In this document: piece by piece, positions 48,935 through 57,080 of the stretch
Layout of the letters: each line of letters begins with the position of its first letter
How positions within the stretch are numbered: the stretch's first letter is position 1
Source of the DNA: Peristeroidobacter soli
GTDB taxonomy: Bacteria; Pseudomonadota; Gammaproteobacteria; Steroidobacterales; Steroidobacteraceae
Length of the DNA stretch: 64,000 nucleotides
Assembly (NCBI RefSeq): GCF_004138485.1
Contig: NZ_RYEV01000004.1
Coordinates: forward strand, 99,718-163,717
Direction of reading: 5' to 3'
Notes under the pieces: model-generated
Told to the model about the DNA's origin: nothing
Database searches by the model: none
The model's input: the letters and a program-made list of their open reading frames with translations, nothing else
Program-made: the position numbers and the translations under genes

Positions 48935-49912
48935 ATGACGACGCTCTACCATCCCGACCTGCTCCTTCAGCCCCCCGAACGCCTGAGCCTCGCGCTCGCG
49001 CCGACGCCGCTGCATCGTTTATCTCAGTTGAGCGAGTTGCTCGAGACGAACATCTACTGCAAGCGGGACGATCTCACCGGCTTCGGCTTCGGTGGCAACA
49101 AGATCCGCAAGCTCGAATATTTGCTGAGCGATGCGCGCCGGCGGGGCTGCGATTGCCTGGTCACCAATGGCAGCAACCAGTCGAACTGGTGTCGCACGGT
49201 CGCCGCGGCGGGCGCATCGCTCGGCATGGACGTGCATCTGGTGCTCGCAGGCCCGGTGCCCAACGCCGACACGGGCAACCTGCGCCTGTCTCGTCTCGCG
49301 GGCGCGCACATGACCCACATCGACACCGAGGATGACGCGGTACTGGAAGCGGCCTGCAACGAGCTTGCGGAGTCGCTCAGAGCGAGCGGTCGCCATCCCT
49401 ATCAAATGATCGTCGGCGGCTCGACCGGCCTGGGCTCGCTGGGCTACGTGCACAGCCTGCAGGAGATCATGGAGTACGAGCAGCGCACTCAACTGCGGTT
49501 CTCACGAATCATCCACGCCACCGGCTCGGCGGGCACGCAGGCGGGCTTGGTCGCGGGCGCCGCGCTGCTCGGCTGGCCGGGCGAAGTGATCGGCATGGCG
49601 GTGTCGCGCGCGAAGGAAGAGCAGATTCCCAAGGTCCGCCGCGTGCTCGAGCAGATGTTGAATCCAGCGGCGCTGGCGCGCGCCAAAATCGTGGTCGAGG
49701 ATGCCTACGTCGGTGCCGGCTATCGCAAGAACACGCCACAATGCCTCGAAGCCGTGGAGCTGTTCGCGCGCACCGAGGGGATTTATCTCGATGAGGTCTA
49801 CACGGGCAAGGCGGCGGCGGGCCTGATCGACTACGCGCGCACCAAACGCTTCTCGCCCACCGAAAACATCCTGTTCATTCACACCGGCGGCTCGCCGCAG
49901 CTCTTCGAATAA
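48935..49912 (+). CDS. D-cysteine desulfhydrase / ACC deaminase family PLP enzyme
   Basis: 325 aa type II PLP enzyme. PLP Lys in FGFGGNKIRKLEYLLSDA near residue 52, TNGSNQSNWCRTVAAAG near 75-90, a Gly-rich phosphate site (GSAGTQAGLVAG), and the C-terminal FIHTGGSPQLF. Acts on small D-amino acids (D-Cys, D-Ser-type) or 1-aminocyclopropane-1-carboxylate; the exact substrate cannot be read from sequence. Its neighbour is an NhaC-type antiporter 25 nt downstream, probably co-transcribed. The D-amino-acid theme matches the minus-strand cluster beyond it. Confidence 0.88.
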   Translation: MTTLYHPDLLLQPPERLSLALAPTPLHRLSQLSELLETNIYCKRDDLTGFGFGGNKIRKLEYLLSDARRRGCDCLVTNGSNQSNWCRTVAAAGASLGMDVHLVLAGPVPNADTGNLRLSRLAGAHMTHIDTEDDAVLEAACNELAESLRASGRHPYQMIVGGSTGLGSLGYVHSLQEIMEYEQRTQLRFSRIIHATGSAGTQAGLVAGAALLGWPGEVIGMAVSRAKEEQIPKVRRVLEQMLNPAALARAKIVVEDAYVGAGYRKNTPQCLEAVELFARTEGIYLDEVYTGKAAAGLIDYARTKRFSPTENILFIHTGGSPQLFE

Positions 49913-49937
49913 CGCCCACCTCCGCCGGAGCCTTCGC

Positions 49938-51314
49938 ATGTCCGCCGACTTCGGTTGGTTGAGCCTCGTGCCGCCCGCGATTGCCATCGGCATCGCGCTT
50001 GCGACCAAGCGGGTGTTGATCTCCCTGTCCGCAGGCGTGCTGTGCGCGGTCGCAATCCTTCACAGCGGCGAGCTGCATGTCGTGCCGGCGCGCGCACTCG
50101 ACCACCTGATCGACACCACCATCAAGCCGGACAACCTGCGCCTGGTGCTGTTCAGCGTACTGGTCGGCGGGCTGCTGCGACTGATGAAGGACAGTCGCGC
50201 GTTCGATGCGCTCACGCGGCTGCTGCAGGGACGCGAGCGCGGCTATGGCAAGCGCACGGTGTTCGGTCTGACCTGGCTGTTTGGCGGCTCGCTGATCCTC
50301 GAGACCTGGAGCAACGTGCTGATCAACGGCGCGACGATGGGCTCGCTCTACGACCGGCTCAAGATCGCGCGGGTGCGGCTCGCCTATTTCATTCATACCA
50401 TCGGCATCAACGTGGTCGCGCTGGTGCTGGTGAACTCGTGGGGCGCCTTTTATCTCGCCCTGGTCCAGGCGCAGAACGTGCCGAACCCGCTGGATTTTCT
50501 GATCCGCGCCATGCCGTACGCGCTGTACTGCTGGATCAGTCTGATCCTCGTGGCGGTAGTCATGATGACCGGCCTCACCGTAGGTCCGATGCGTCAATTC
50601 GACGCGCTCGCCCCCGCCGGCACGACCGAGACCGCCGCGGCCGCAAGCGATGGTCGCGAGCCACGACTGCGTCACATGCTGATTCCGATCGCGAGTCTGA
50701 TCGGCATCACGCTGTGGAGTCTGTATCTCACGGGCAATGGCGACATCACTGCGGGTGACGGCTCGAAGTCCATTCTCTACGCCGTGGTGGCGACGCTGTT
50801 CATCACCGGCCTGCTGTTGCGCATCGATCGGGTCTTCGGCTCGCTGGACATCGAGAAGAAAATCATCGCCGGCAGCGCGGAGTTTCTCGACGTGGGCTTT
50901 CTGATCGTGCTCGCGCTCGCGCTCGGCAAGCTCACCCAGGCACTCGGCACCGGTCCCTTCGTCGCGCAGCTGTTACAGAGCTCACTGCCAGTCGCGGTGA
51001 TTCCCGCGCTCGTATTTCTGCTCGGCGCCGTCATGTCCTTCGCCACCGGCACCTCCTATGGCACGTTCTCCATCATGGTGCCGCTCGCGCTGCCGATCGG
51101 CACCGCCACCGGCATCAGTCCCGAACTGTTGTTCGGTGCCTGCATCGCCGGCGGCGTATTCGGCGACAACACGTCTCCCATCTCCGACACCACCATCGTG
51201 AGCAGTGTCGCCGCCAACACGCCGGTGATCGATCACGCCCGCACGCAGCTGCCCTTCGCGCTGATCGCCGCGGCGATCAGCGTCGCGGGCTATCTACTGC
51301 TGGGTGCGCTTTAA
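49938..51314 (+). CDS. NhaC-type Na+/H+ antiporter-like permease
   Basis: 458 aa with 11-12 hydrophobic segments. Repeated family blocks: GGLLRLMKDSRAFDALTRLL, WLFGGSLILETWSNVLINGA (in part), MSFATGTSYGTFSIMVPLALP, and GGVFGDNTSPISDTTIVSS, the last two typical of NhaC antiporters. Some members exchange substrates such as amino acids or organic acids instead of H+. Co-directional with the PLP enzyme. Overlaps the convergent D-aminoacylase gene by 21 nt. Confidence 0.86.
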   Translation: MSADFGWLSLVPPAIAIGIALATKRVLISLSAGVLCAVAILHSGELHVVPARALDHLIDTTIKPDNLRLVLFSVLVGGLLRLMKDSRAFDALTRLLQGRERGYGKRTVFGLTWLFGGSLILETWSNVLINGATMGSLYDRLKIARVRLAYFIHTIGINVVALVLVNSWGAFYLALVQAQNVPNPLDFLIRAMPYALYCWISLILVAVVMMTGLTVGPMRQFDALAPAGTTETAAAASDGREPRLRHMLIPIASLIGITLWSLYLTGNGDITAGDGSKSILYAVVATLFITGLLLRIDRVFGSLDIEKKIIAGSAEFLDVGFLIVLALALGKLTQALGTGPFVAQLLQSSLPVAVIPALVFLLGAVMSFATGTSYGTFSIMVPLALPIGTATGISPELLFGACIAGGVFGDNTSPISDTTIVSSVAANTPVIDHARTQLPFALIAAAISVAGYLLLGAL

Positions 51315-52826
51315 CATCCTGCCGAACTTGCCGGCAGGCTCGCCGCGCTCGTAGGCGAGCCTGCCATTGACATAGATGGCATCGACACCGCTCGGTCGAA
51401 GCGTGCTCTCGGTCCAGCTGGCGCGGCTGTGCAGATTGTCTGGATCGAGAATCAACAGGTCCGCCTTCTGACCGGCGGCGAGCACGCCGCGATCGAGGCC
51501 GAGCGTCTGCGCCGGCAGGCCGCTCATCTTGTAGACGGCGCGCTCCAGACTCATCTTGGGCGCGGGCCCCACGAACTCTTCCAGGATCTTGATGAACGAG
51601 CCGGCCGAGCGCGGATGACCGCTGCCCGGCGCGCCATCCGTGCAGATCATCACCTGATCGGCGTAGATGAAACGATCCTGCACGGCGTCCGCCATCAGGA
51701 AATGCGCCTGCGCCGGCCCGCCGTAGCCGATGTCATCGATCATCACCTTTTCATACGGCTTCTTCAGTTCGGCCGCGACCTCCGACAACCGCTTGCCGGC
51801 ATGCGGACCGCCGACGAACAGGATCGCCTGCGCGCCGTTTCTCTCCTCCACGCGCTTGCGCAGATGAGCCTCCAGCTCGGCGCGACGCTGCTTTACCGCG
51901 ACCTCGTAGGCCTCGCGACCCTTGGCCCATTCCGGATACAAAAAGTGCAGACTGCTGGCGCTCGCGAGATACGGATACACATCGGCGGTCACCCACTTGC
52001 CCTGGGCACGCGCGCGCTCGAGCTGCCCGAGCACGGCGTCCGCCTCGGCCGCGCGCTGGCCGGCGACGATCTTCAGATGCGACACGTGAACGTGCGCGTC
52101 GATCTGCAGCAGCTCATCGATCGCGCCGCCGATCTTGTCGAAGTCCTCCGAGCGCAGGTGACTCATGACGATGCCACCGTGCTGACCGACCAGATCGCCG
52201 AGTGCTTTCTGCTCGGCGATCTGCGAGTACCGGCCGGGTGCATATTCGAGCCCGAAGCTCAGGCCAAAGGAGCCCGACTGCATGTCCGCGAGCAATCGAT
52301 CCTTCATCGCCTGCAACTGCCCCGCCGTCGGCACGGGCGCATTGCCGATGCCGGCGAGATCGCGCAACGTGCCATGGCCGGTCAGCGTAGCGACGTTGAC
52401 CTCACTGCCACGCTGATCGATCAGGCTCATTCCAGTGGACAGCGGCAGCTTGTCATCGCCTGGATAGCTCATCGAGCCGCCATCCTGGCCGAGGACCACG
52501 GTAGTGATTCCCTGCGCCAGAAAGCTCACGAAGGACTGTTCGGTCGCATCGCCATGCGCATGCGTATCGATGAAGCCGGGCACGACCCATTTGCCTCGTG
52601 CATCGACCATGCGCTTCGCCTTGATCTTGCCCGCATCGACCGGACCGACCAGCACGATCTGGTCGCCGGACACGAGCACGTCCGCCTGGGTACGCGCATT
52701 GCCGGTGCCATCGACGACCGTGCCGTTGCGAATCCAGACATCGTAGACGGCGGGCGACTCCGCTCGCACCATCGATGCGGCCAGCGTCAGCGCAATCGCC
52801 GCGGATAACTCAAAGCTCATTTGCAT
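51294..52826 (-). CDS. Exported D-aminoacylase (N-acyl-D-amino-acid deacylase)
   Basis: 510 aa amidohydrolase. Signal peptide (MQMSFELSAAIALTLAASMV) from ATG 52826; ATG 52820 also possible. Metal motif VPGFIDTHAHGD near residue 75, HLRSEDF and HVSHLKIVAG with further His ligands, and MICTDGAPGSGHPRSAGSF with the catalytic Asp: all canonical for D-aminoacylase, which removes the acyl group from N-acyl-D-amino acids. It is last in the minus-strand cluster, overlapping the HTH-only LysR gene by 17 nt. Confidence 0.93.
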   Translation of the reverse strand: MQMSFELSAAIALTLAASMVRAESPAVYDVWIRNGTVVDGTGNARTQADVLVSGDQIVLVGPVDAGKIKAKRMVDARGKWVVPGFIDTHAHGDATEQSFVSFLAQGITTVVLGQDGGSMSYPGDDKLPLSTGMSLIDQRGSEVNVATLTGHGTLRDLAGIGNAPVPTAGQLQAMKDRLLADMQSGSFGLSFGLEYAPGRYSQIAEQKALGDLVGQHGGIVMSHLRSEDFDKIGGAIDELLQIDAHVHVSHLKIVAGQRAAEADAVLGQLERARAQGKWVTADVYPYLASASSLHFLYPEWAKGREAYEVAVKQRRAELEAHLRKRVEERNGAQAILFVGGPHAGKRLSEVAAELKKPYEKVMIDDIGYGGPAQAHFLMADAVQDRFIYADQVMICTDGAPGSGHPRSAGSFIKILEEFVGPAPKMSLERAVYKMSGLPAQTLGLDRGVLAAGQKADLLILDPDNLHSRASWTESTLRPSGVDAIYVNGRLAYERGEPAGKFGRMLKRTQQ

Positions 52827-53136
52827 GCCGGTTCTCTGCCTTGATCTGAGGGATGGACGATCGTGACACGCGCCGCACCGCCGCCGATGCAAGCGCGATC
52901 TGTCGAATCGCGGGCGTCACTTCCCGCGCGTAGACATGGGCGGCCTCGGTGAGCATCACGCCTCGTGCCCGCCGCACGAACAGCGTCACGCCAAGAAATG
53001 CTTCGAGCTCTTTGACGGTGCGACTCACCGCCCCGGCACACACGCACAGCTCACGCCCGGCGCGGGCGAAGCTGCCATGCCGGGCGGCCGCCTCGAACAC
53101 TCGCACCCACAGCAACGGAGGAATGCGCGCCGCCAT
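52810..53136 (-). CDS. LysR-type DNA-binding domain only
   Basis: 108 aa. Winged helix of the GcvA-like LysR subgroup: PPLLWVRVFEAAARHGSFARAG, then ELCVCAGAVSRTVKELEAFLG (in part) and TLFVRRARGVMLTEAAHVYA, followed by a short linker helix and an unrelated tail SRSSIPQIKAENRHANEL. The ~200-residue effector domain is absent and no continuation is seen in other frames; the next gene starts before this one stops. ATG 53136 overlaps the serine hydrolase stop (TGATG), a sign of maintained translation rather than random debris. Confidence 0.75.
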   Translation of the reverse strand: MAARIPPLLWVRVFEAAARHGSFARAGRELCVCAGAVSRTVKELEAFLGVTLFVRRARGVMLTEAAHVYAREVTPAIRQIALASAAVRRVSRSSIPQIKAENRHANEL

Positions 53137-54329
53137 CACTGCAGGATCTTCAGTGCCTGTTCCTGGAGGATCGAGAAATAGCCGCGCCGGCCTTCACGCT
53201 CGATCCCATTGGCGGTATTGAAGGCCGCGACCACGCCGCGGCCGGTGACTGGATTGCAATAGAAGAACGATGAGAATCCGCCCTGGCCGCCGGTGTGACC
53301 GATGATCCGATGCGGACGCTCGCCGATGATGAAGAACGCCAGTCCCATGTAATCGGTGTCGGCGCGCTCGGACGTCGGATGACGCCGCTCCCACATCTCC
53401 TCGAGCGAGGACTGTTTCAGCACGCGCTCATAGCGCTGCGCCAGGCGCTCATCGCCCCTGGTTGCGCGCGTCAGGAACGCGATGTAGGCCGCCACATCCG
53501 CGAGCGGTGAGTTCCAGCCGCCATTCGGAATCGTGATGCCGGGATCGAACTCCCCGCCCAGATCCTCGAGCTTCGGCTGGCCGTCCGCGCCTTTGCTCAA
53601 TATGTAACGATGCGAACGATCCTCGCGCAGATGATTCGGCGACAGGCCGAAGTAACTGCGGCTCATGCCGAGCGGTGCGAAGATGTGCTCGTGGATGTAC
53701 GCCTGCCACGGCTCGCCGCTCAACTGCTCCTGCAGGTGCGCAAGATAGATCCACGCCGGATTCGAGTAGCTGAACTTGCTGCCCGGCGCGAAGGCGACTT
53801 CCTGATACGGCATCATCGCAACGACCTGCGACCACTGCGTCGGCTCGAACGGCTCCCAGGGCTTGCCCTGCTTGTACGGCCACGTGCCCGCCTGAAATCC
53901 CGCCGAGTGATCCAGCAGCATGCGCACGGTGATCGCGTCCATCGAGCCGAACGGGTTGTGCACCTGGCGCAGCTCCGGCACGTGCCCGGTGATGGCATCG
54001 TCCAACGACAGCTTGCCCGCATCGCGCAGCTGCATGACCGCGATGCCGTTCAAGGTCTTGGTGATGGACGCCCAATGAAACACCGTGTCGTCATCGACGC
54101 GCCGGCCGCGCTCCTTGTCGGCGAAGCCGTAGTTCTTCCGCGCAACCATCCGTCCGTTCTCGACCAGCGCCACGCTGCCGCCGACGATGCCATCCTCCTG
54201 CAAGGTCTGATCGAACATCGATACCAGCTGTTTCCATTCGGGCGAGCGGGTCGCATCGGCGAGCGACGCGGATGACCACGCCAGCAGGCCCAGCGTCACG
54301 ATCCAGGATCCACGCAATGTTTGTTTCAT
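53136..54329 (-). CDS. Exported serine hydrolase, class C beta-lactamase fold
   Basis: 397 aa. Signal peptide to SLADATR. Catalytic set complete: SITK (SxxK) near residue 91, YSN near 187, and HTGGQGGF near 345. This fold covers D-aminopeptidases, DD-carboxypeptidases, esterases and AmpC. The neighbours favour a role in hydrolysing D-residue peptides or esters in the periplasm. 15 nt after the amidohydrolase, clearly in the same operon. Confidence 0.9.
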   Translation of the reverse strand: MKQTLRGSWIVTLGLLAWSSASLADATRSPEWKQLVSMFDQTLQEDGIVGGSVALVENGRMVARKNYGFADKERGRRVDDDTVFHWASITKTLNGIAVMQLRDAGKLSLDDAITGHVPELRQVHNPFGSMDAITVRMLLDHSAGFQAGTWPYKQGKPWEPFEPTQWSQVVAMMPYQEVAFAPGSKFSYSNPAWIYLAHLQEQLSGEPWQAYIHEHIFAPLGMSRSYFGLSPNHLREDRSHRYILSKGADGQPKLEDLGGEFDPGITIPNGGWNSPLADVAAYIAFLTRATRGDERLAQRYERVLKQSSLEEMWERRHPTSERADTDYMGLAFFIIGERPHRIIGHTGGQGGFSSFFYCNPVTGRGVVAAFNTANGIEREGRRGYFSILQEQALKILQ

Positions 54330-54344
54330 GCTCTTGTCTCGATT

Positions 54345-55604
54345 TCAAGGACGGGCGGATTTGAGCCGCTGAAAATAACGATCCCGCAGGTCGCTCTGGC
54401 GCGAGCGCATCTCGATGGCCGCCCCGCCGATCCACACCTGCTCGGCGAGCGAGGACAGCTCCAGGGGATCGCCGCTCCACAACACCAGGTCAGCGGCCTG
54501 CCCCACCGCGATGTGACCCCGCGTGGCGCCCACGCCGAAGATCTCGGCCGGCGTCGCAGTGATCGCAGCGAGTGCGACCTCCCAGGGCAATCCGTGCGCC
54601 ACGGTGTTGCCGGCGACCTGACGATTCTTGCGTGCGTTGTGAACGTGACCGGAGGAGAACGCGACGCGAACGCCCGCCCGGTGGAGCAACGTCGCGTTGT
54701 CCAGCCGCGCGCCCATCATGTCGAAGTTGTCCGGCAGGTTATCCAGCGGATTGAGCAGCACCGGAATGTTTGCACGCGCGAGCTCATCGGCTACGCGCCA
54801 GGCTTCGGCGCCGCCTGAGATCACGGGTTTCAAGCCATTGCGCCGTGTGAAATCGATCAGGCGGCGGATGTCGACGGCTCGATCGACGTTGAACACGATG
54901 CGCCCGCCGTTGAGATAGCCCGCGAATGCCTCGCGTCCGGCCGGCAGCATCAGCGCCCGATCCGCGGCGGCCGGCGGCGATCTCACTTCCCGAATCGCCT
55001 GTTGCATCAGCATGAAGAGCCCGGCGCGCGTGCCGCCGACCGAGTCGCCGTCATGCCACTGCACGAACAGCGAGCGACTGCCGGGAATCAGTGCGTCGTA
55101 ACGACCGTCATAGGTGACCGCGCCGCCCTGCCCCGCAACGATGGAATCGCCGCGATAGGGCGCGAGCACGCCCCACGTCATGCCTTCGATGCGATTGACG
55201 GGAATCAGCGAGGACGCCGGGTTGTAAGCGAGCGTCACATCGAACTCCGGTCGCCATTGCTGTTCCCAGACGGGCATGCGCAGCCTGAAGCTCTCATCCG
55301 AAGTATCGGGGACCGCCGCCACTTCGACGACGCCCAGGCTGCCGACGCCGGCGAACAGGCCGGGCGTGAGCGGACGATGGGCCGCGTCGATGACAGTTGC
55401 ATTCGAGGCGGCGAGATTGCTCCCGACCGCCACGATCTTGCCGGCGCGAACCAGCACATCCGCGCCATCGAGCGTGCCCGCACTCGTCATCGTGTGAACG
55501 CGCGCATTGCGGATGAGAATGTCCTGCGCGGCGACCTGCTCACCCATCAGCACGATCGCAAGCGCGCAGACGACTCTCGTGACGACCCTTCGCATCGTGC
55601 TCAT
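54345..55604 (-). CDS. Amidohydrolase-like protein lacking metal ligands
   Basis: 419 aa. ATG 55604 overlaps the stop of the upstream amidohydrolase. Signal peptide to QVAAQD, then the composite beta-sandwich/TIM barrel of imidazolonepropionase-like proteins (LIRNARVHTMTSAGTLDGAD, LWSGDPLELSSLAEQVWIGG). At the place of the HxH motif it reads PLTPGLFAGVGSLGVVEV; the later His positions are RIVFNVDRAVDIR and KPVISGGAEAW where the partner has HIHCYRADD and AAFHHGVEAY. All metal ligands are missing, so it is probably a non-catalytic partner. Confidence 0.85.
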   Translation of the reverse strand: MSTMRRVVTRVVCALAIVLMGEQVAAQDILIRNARVHTMTSAGTLDGADVLVRAGKIVAVGSNLAASNATVIDAAHRPLTPGLFAGVGSLGVVEVAAVPDTSDESFRLRMPVWEQQWRPEFDVTLAYNPASSLIPVNRIEGMTWGVLAPYRGDSIVAGQGGAVTYDGRYDALIPGSRSLFVQWHDGDSVGGTRAGLFMLMQQAIREVRSPPAAADRALMLPAGREAFAGYLNGGRIVFNVDRAVDIRRLIDFTRRNGLKPVISGGAEAWRVADELARANIPVLLNPLDNLPDNFDMMGARLDNATLLHRAGVRVAFSSGHVHNARKNRQVAGNTVAHGLPWEVALAAITATPAEIFGVGATRGHIAVGQAADLVLWSGDPLELSSLAEQVWIGGAAIEMRSRQSDLRDRYFQRLKSARP

Positions 55605-57073
55605 CGCAGCTCCTCGTTCGCGTCCTGTCCCAGCATGAAGTCCGAGCGCGCCGGCGCCTGCGGCTGCGAGCGATCGAACTGCATCGAGCCGTCGATGAAC
55701 ACCTGCTCGGCGAGCGAGTACACGCTGAACGGGTCGCGATTCCAGATCACGACGTCGGCATTCATGCCGGTGGCGAGCGTGCCGATGCGATCGCTCAAGC
55801 CGAGCGCTTTCGCGGCGTTGGAGGTGAGCCAGCGGATCGCGCGCTCGGGCGGGATGCTCAATCCCAACGCGCGGGCGTGCGCCATCGATTTGGCCGATTC
55901 CTGATTGAGACGCTGGATGCCTTCGGAGGAATCCGAATGCGTGATGGCGCAGCTGTCTTGCGGATAATCGACCAGCGCGAGGTTCTCCTGGATGCCGTCG
56001 TACGCCTCCATCTTGAAGCCCCACCAGTCGGCCCACAGCGCGCCGCAGACGCCGCGCTCGGCCAGACGGTCGGCGATCTTGTAAGCCTCGACACCGTGAT
56101 GAAACGCCGCGATCTTGAAGCCGAACTCATCGGCGAGCGCGAGCATGTTCGACATGTCATCGGCGCGATAGCAGTGGATGTGCACCCGGGCCTCGCCGTT
56201 CAACACCGAGACCAATGTTTCCAATTTGAGATCGCGCTTGGGCGGCGCGGGCGGCTCCTCCTTGCCTTTGTCGTCGTCGGCCTTCTTCTTGCGCGAATCG
56301 GCCGGCGCCGCTTCGGCCGCCTGGTACTTCGCGAGCTCGCGCTGATACTTCTGCAGCTGCCGCTGATAATCCTGCGCGTCGCTGAAGGCCTGTCGAAAGC
56401 CCGCGACGTTGCCCATGCGAGTCGAGGGCGCCGTGCCCTTGTCGCCATACACCCTCTTCGGATTCTCACCGCACGCCATCTTCACGCCGATGGGTGCGCC
56501 TGGAAATTTCATGTCCCGCACCGACACCGCCGGCACGTTCTTCAGCACGACCGAACGGCCGCCGACCAGATTCGCGGAGCCCGGCAGGATCTGCAGCGTG
56601 GTGATGCCGCCTTCCAGCGCGGTTTGAAACGCCGGGTCCTGCGTCCACACCGAATGCTCCACCCACACATTCGCCGTGACCGGATTGGTGACCTCGTTGC
56701 CGTCGGAGTTGGCATCGACGTAGGGGCTGGGCAGCACCCCCACATGTGAATGCACGTCGATCAACCCCGGCGTGACCCAGCGGCCACGCGCCTCGAGGAT
56801 GCGCGCGCCCGCCGGCGCGCTGAGCCCCCTTCCCACCGCTGCAATCTTCCCATCGACGATCAGCACGTCACCGTTGTCGATGCGCGTGCCGTCGCCGATG
56901 AGCAGCGTGGCATTCCTGATCAGGGTCGGCGGACTGACGCTCGCCCGGTAGATCGAGCCGTAGCTGTCCGTGCCCGCCGACTCGGCGGCCAGTCCCACCG
57001 AGGCAACCCATGAAGTCAGCAGCGCGAGCGCCGCCCCCGATACCGCGTACCGGATGTTCTCGTTGACACGCAT
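55601..57073 (-). CDS. Exported metal-dependent amidohydrolase
   Basis: 490 aa from ATG 57073 (8 nt after the TonB receptor stop). Signal peptide to GLAAESAG. Metal motif GLIDVHSHVG near residue 120, RVHIHCYRADDMSN and AAFHHGVEAYKIAD with two further His sites, and ITHSDSSEGIQRL carrying the catalytic Asp. A low-complexity Lys/Glu/Ala insert (about 245-285) interrupts the barrel. Imidazolonepropionase/prolidase-like group; many members are exported peptidases or N-acyl hydrolases. Paired with the ligand-less paralogue downstream. Confidence 0.9.
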   Translation of the reverse strand: MRVNENIRYAVSGAALALLTSWVASVGLAAESAGTDSYGSIYRASVSPPTLIRNATLLIGDGTRIDNGDVLIVDGKIAAVGRGLSAPAGARILEARGRWVTPGLIDVHSHVGVLPSPYVDANSDGNEVTNPVTANVWVEHSVWTQDPAFQTALEGGITTLQILPGSANLVGGRSVVLKNVPAVSVRDMKFPGAPIGVKMACGENPKRVYGDKGTAPSTRMGNVAGFRQAFSDAQDYQRQLQKYQRELAKYQAAEAAPADSRKKKADDDKGKEEPPAPPKRDLKLETLVSVLNGEARVHIHCYRADDMSNMLALADEFGFKIAAFHHGVEAYKIADRLAERGVCGALWADWWGFKMEAYDGIQENLALVDYPQDSCAITHSDSSEGIQRLNQESAKSMAHARALGLSIPPERAIRWLTSNAAKALGLSDRIGTLATGMNADVVIWNRDPFSVYSLAEQVFIDGSMQFDRSQPQAPARSDFMLGQDANEELR

Positions 57074-57080
57074 GAGTGAG

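Noticed and set aside
52810..53136. Frameshifted full-length LysR gene
   Set aside because: The sequence after the DNA-binding domain encodes the start of the D-aminoacylase; no effector-domain residues appear in any frame, so this is absence and not a frameshift.
51294..53136. Beta-lactam resistance locus based on the class C-like protein
   Set aside because: SxxK/YxN/HTG is shared by many esterases and D-aminopeptidases; there is no ampR partner with an effector domain and the neighbours are peptide hydrolases.
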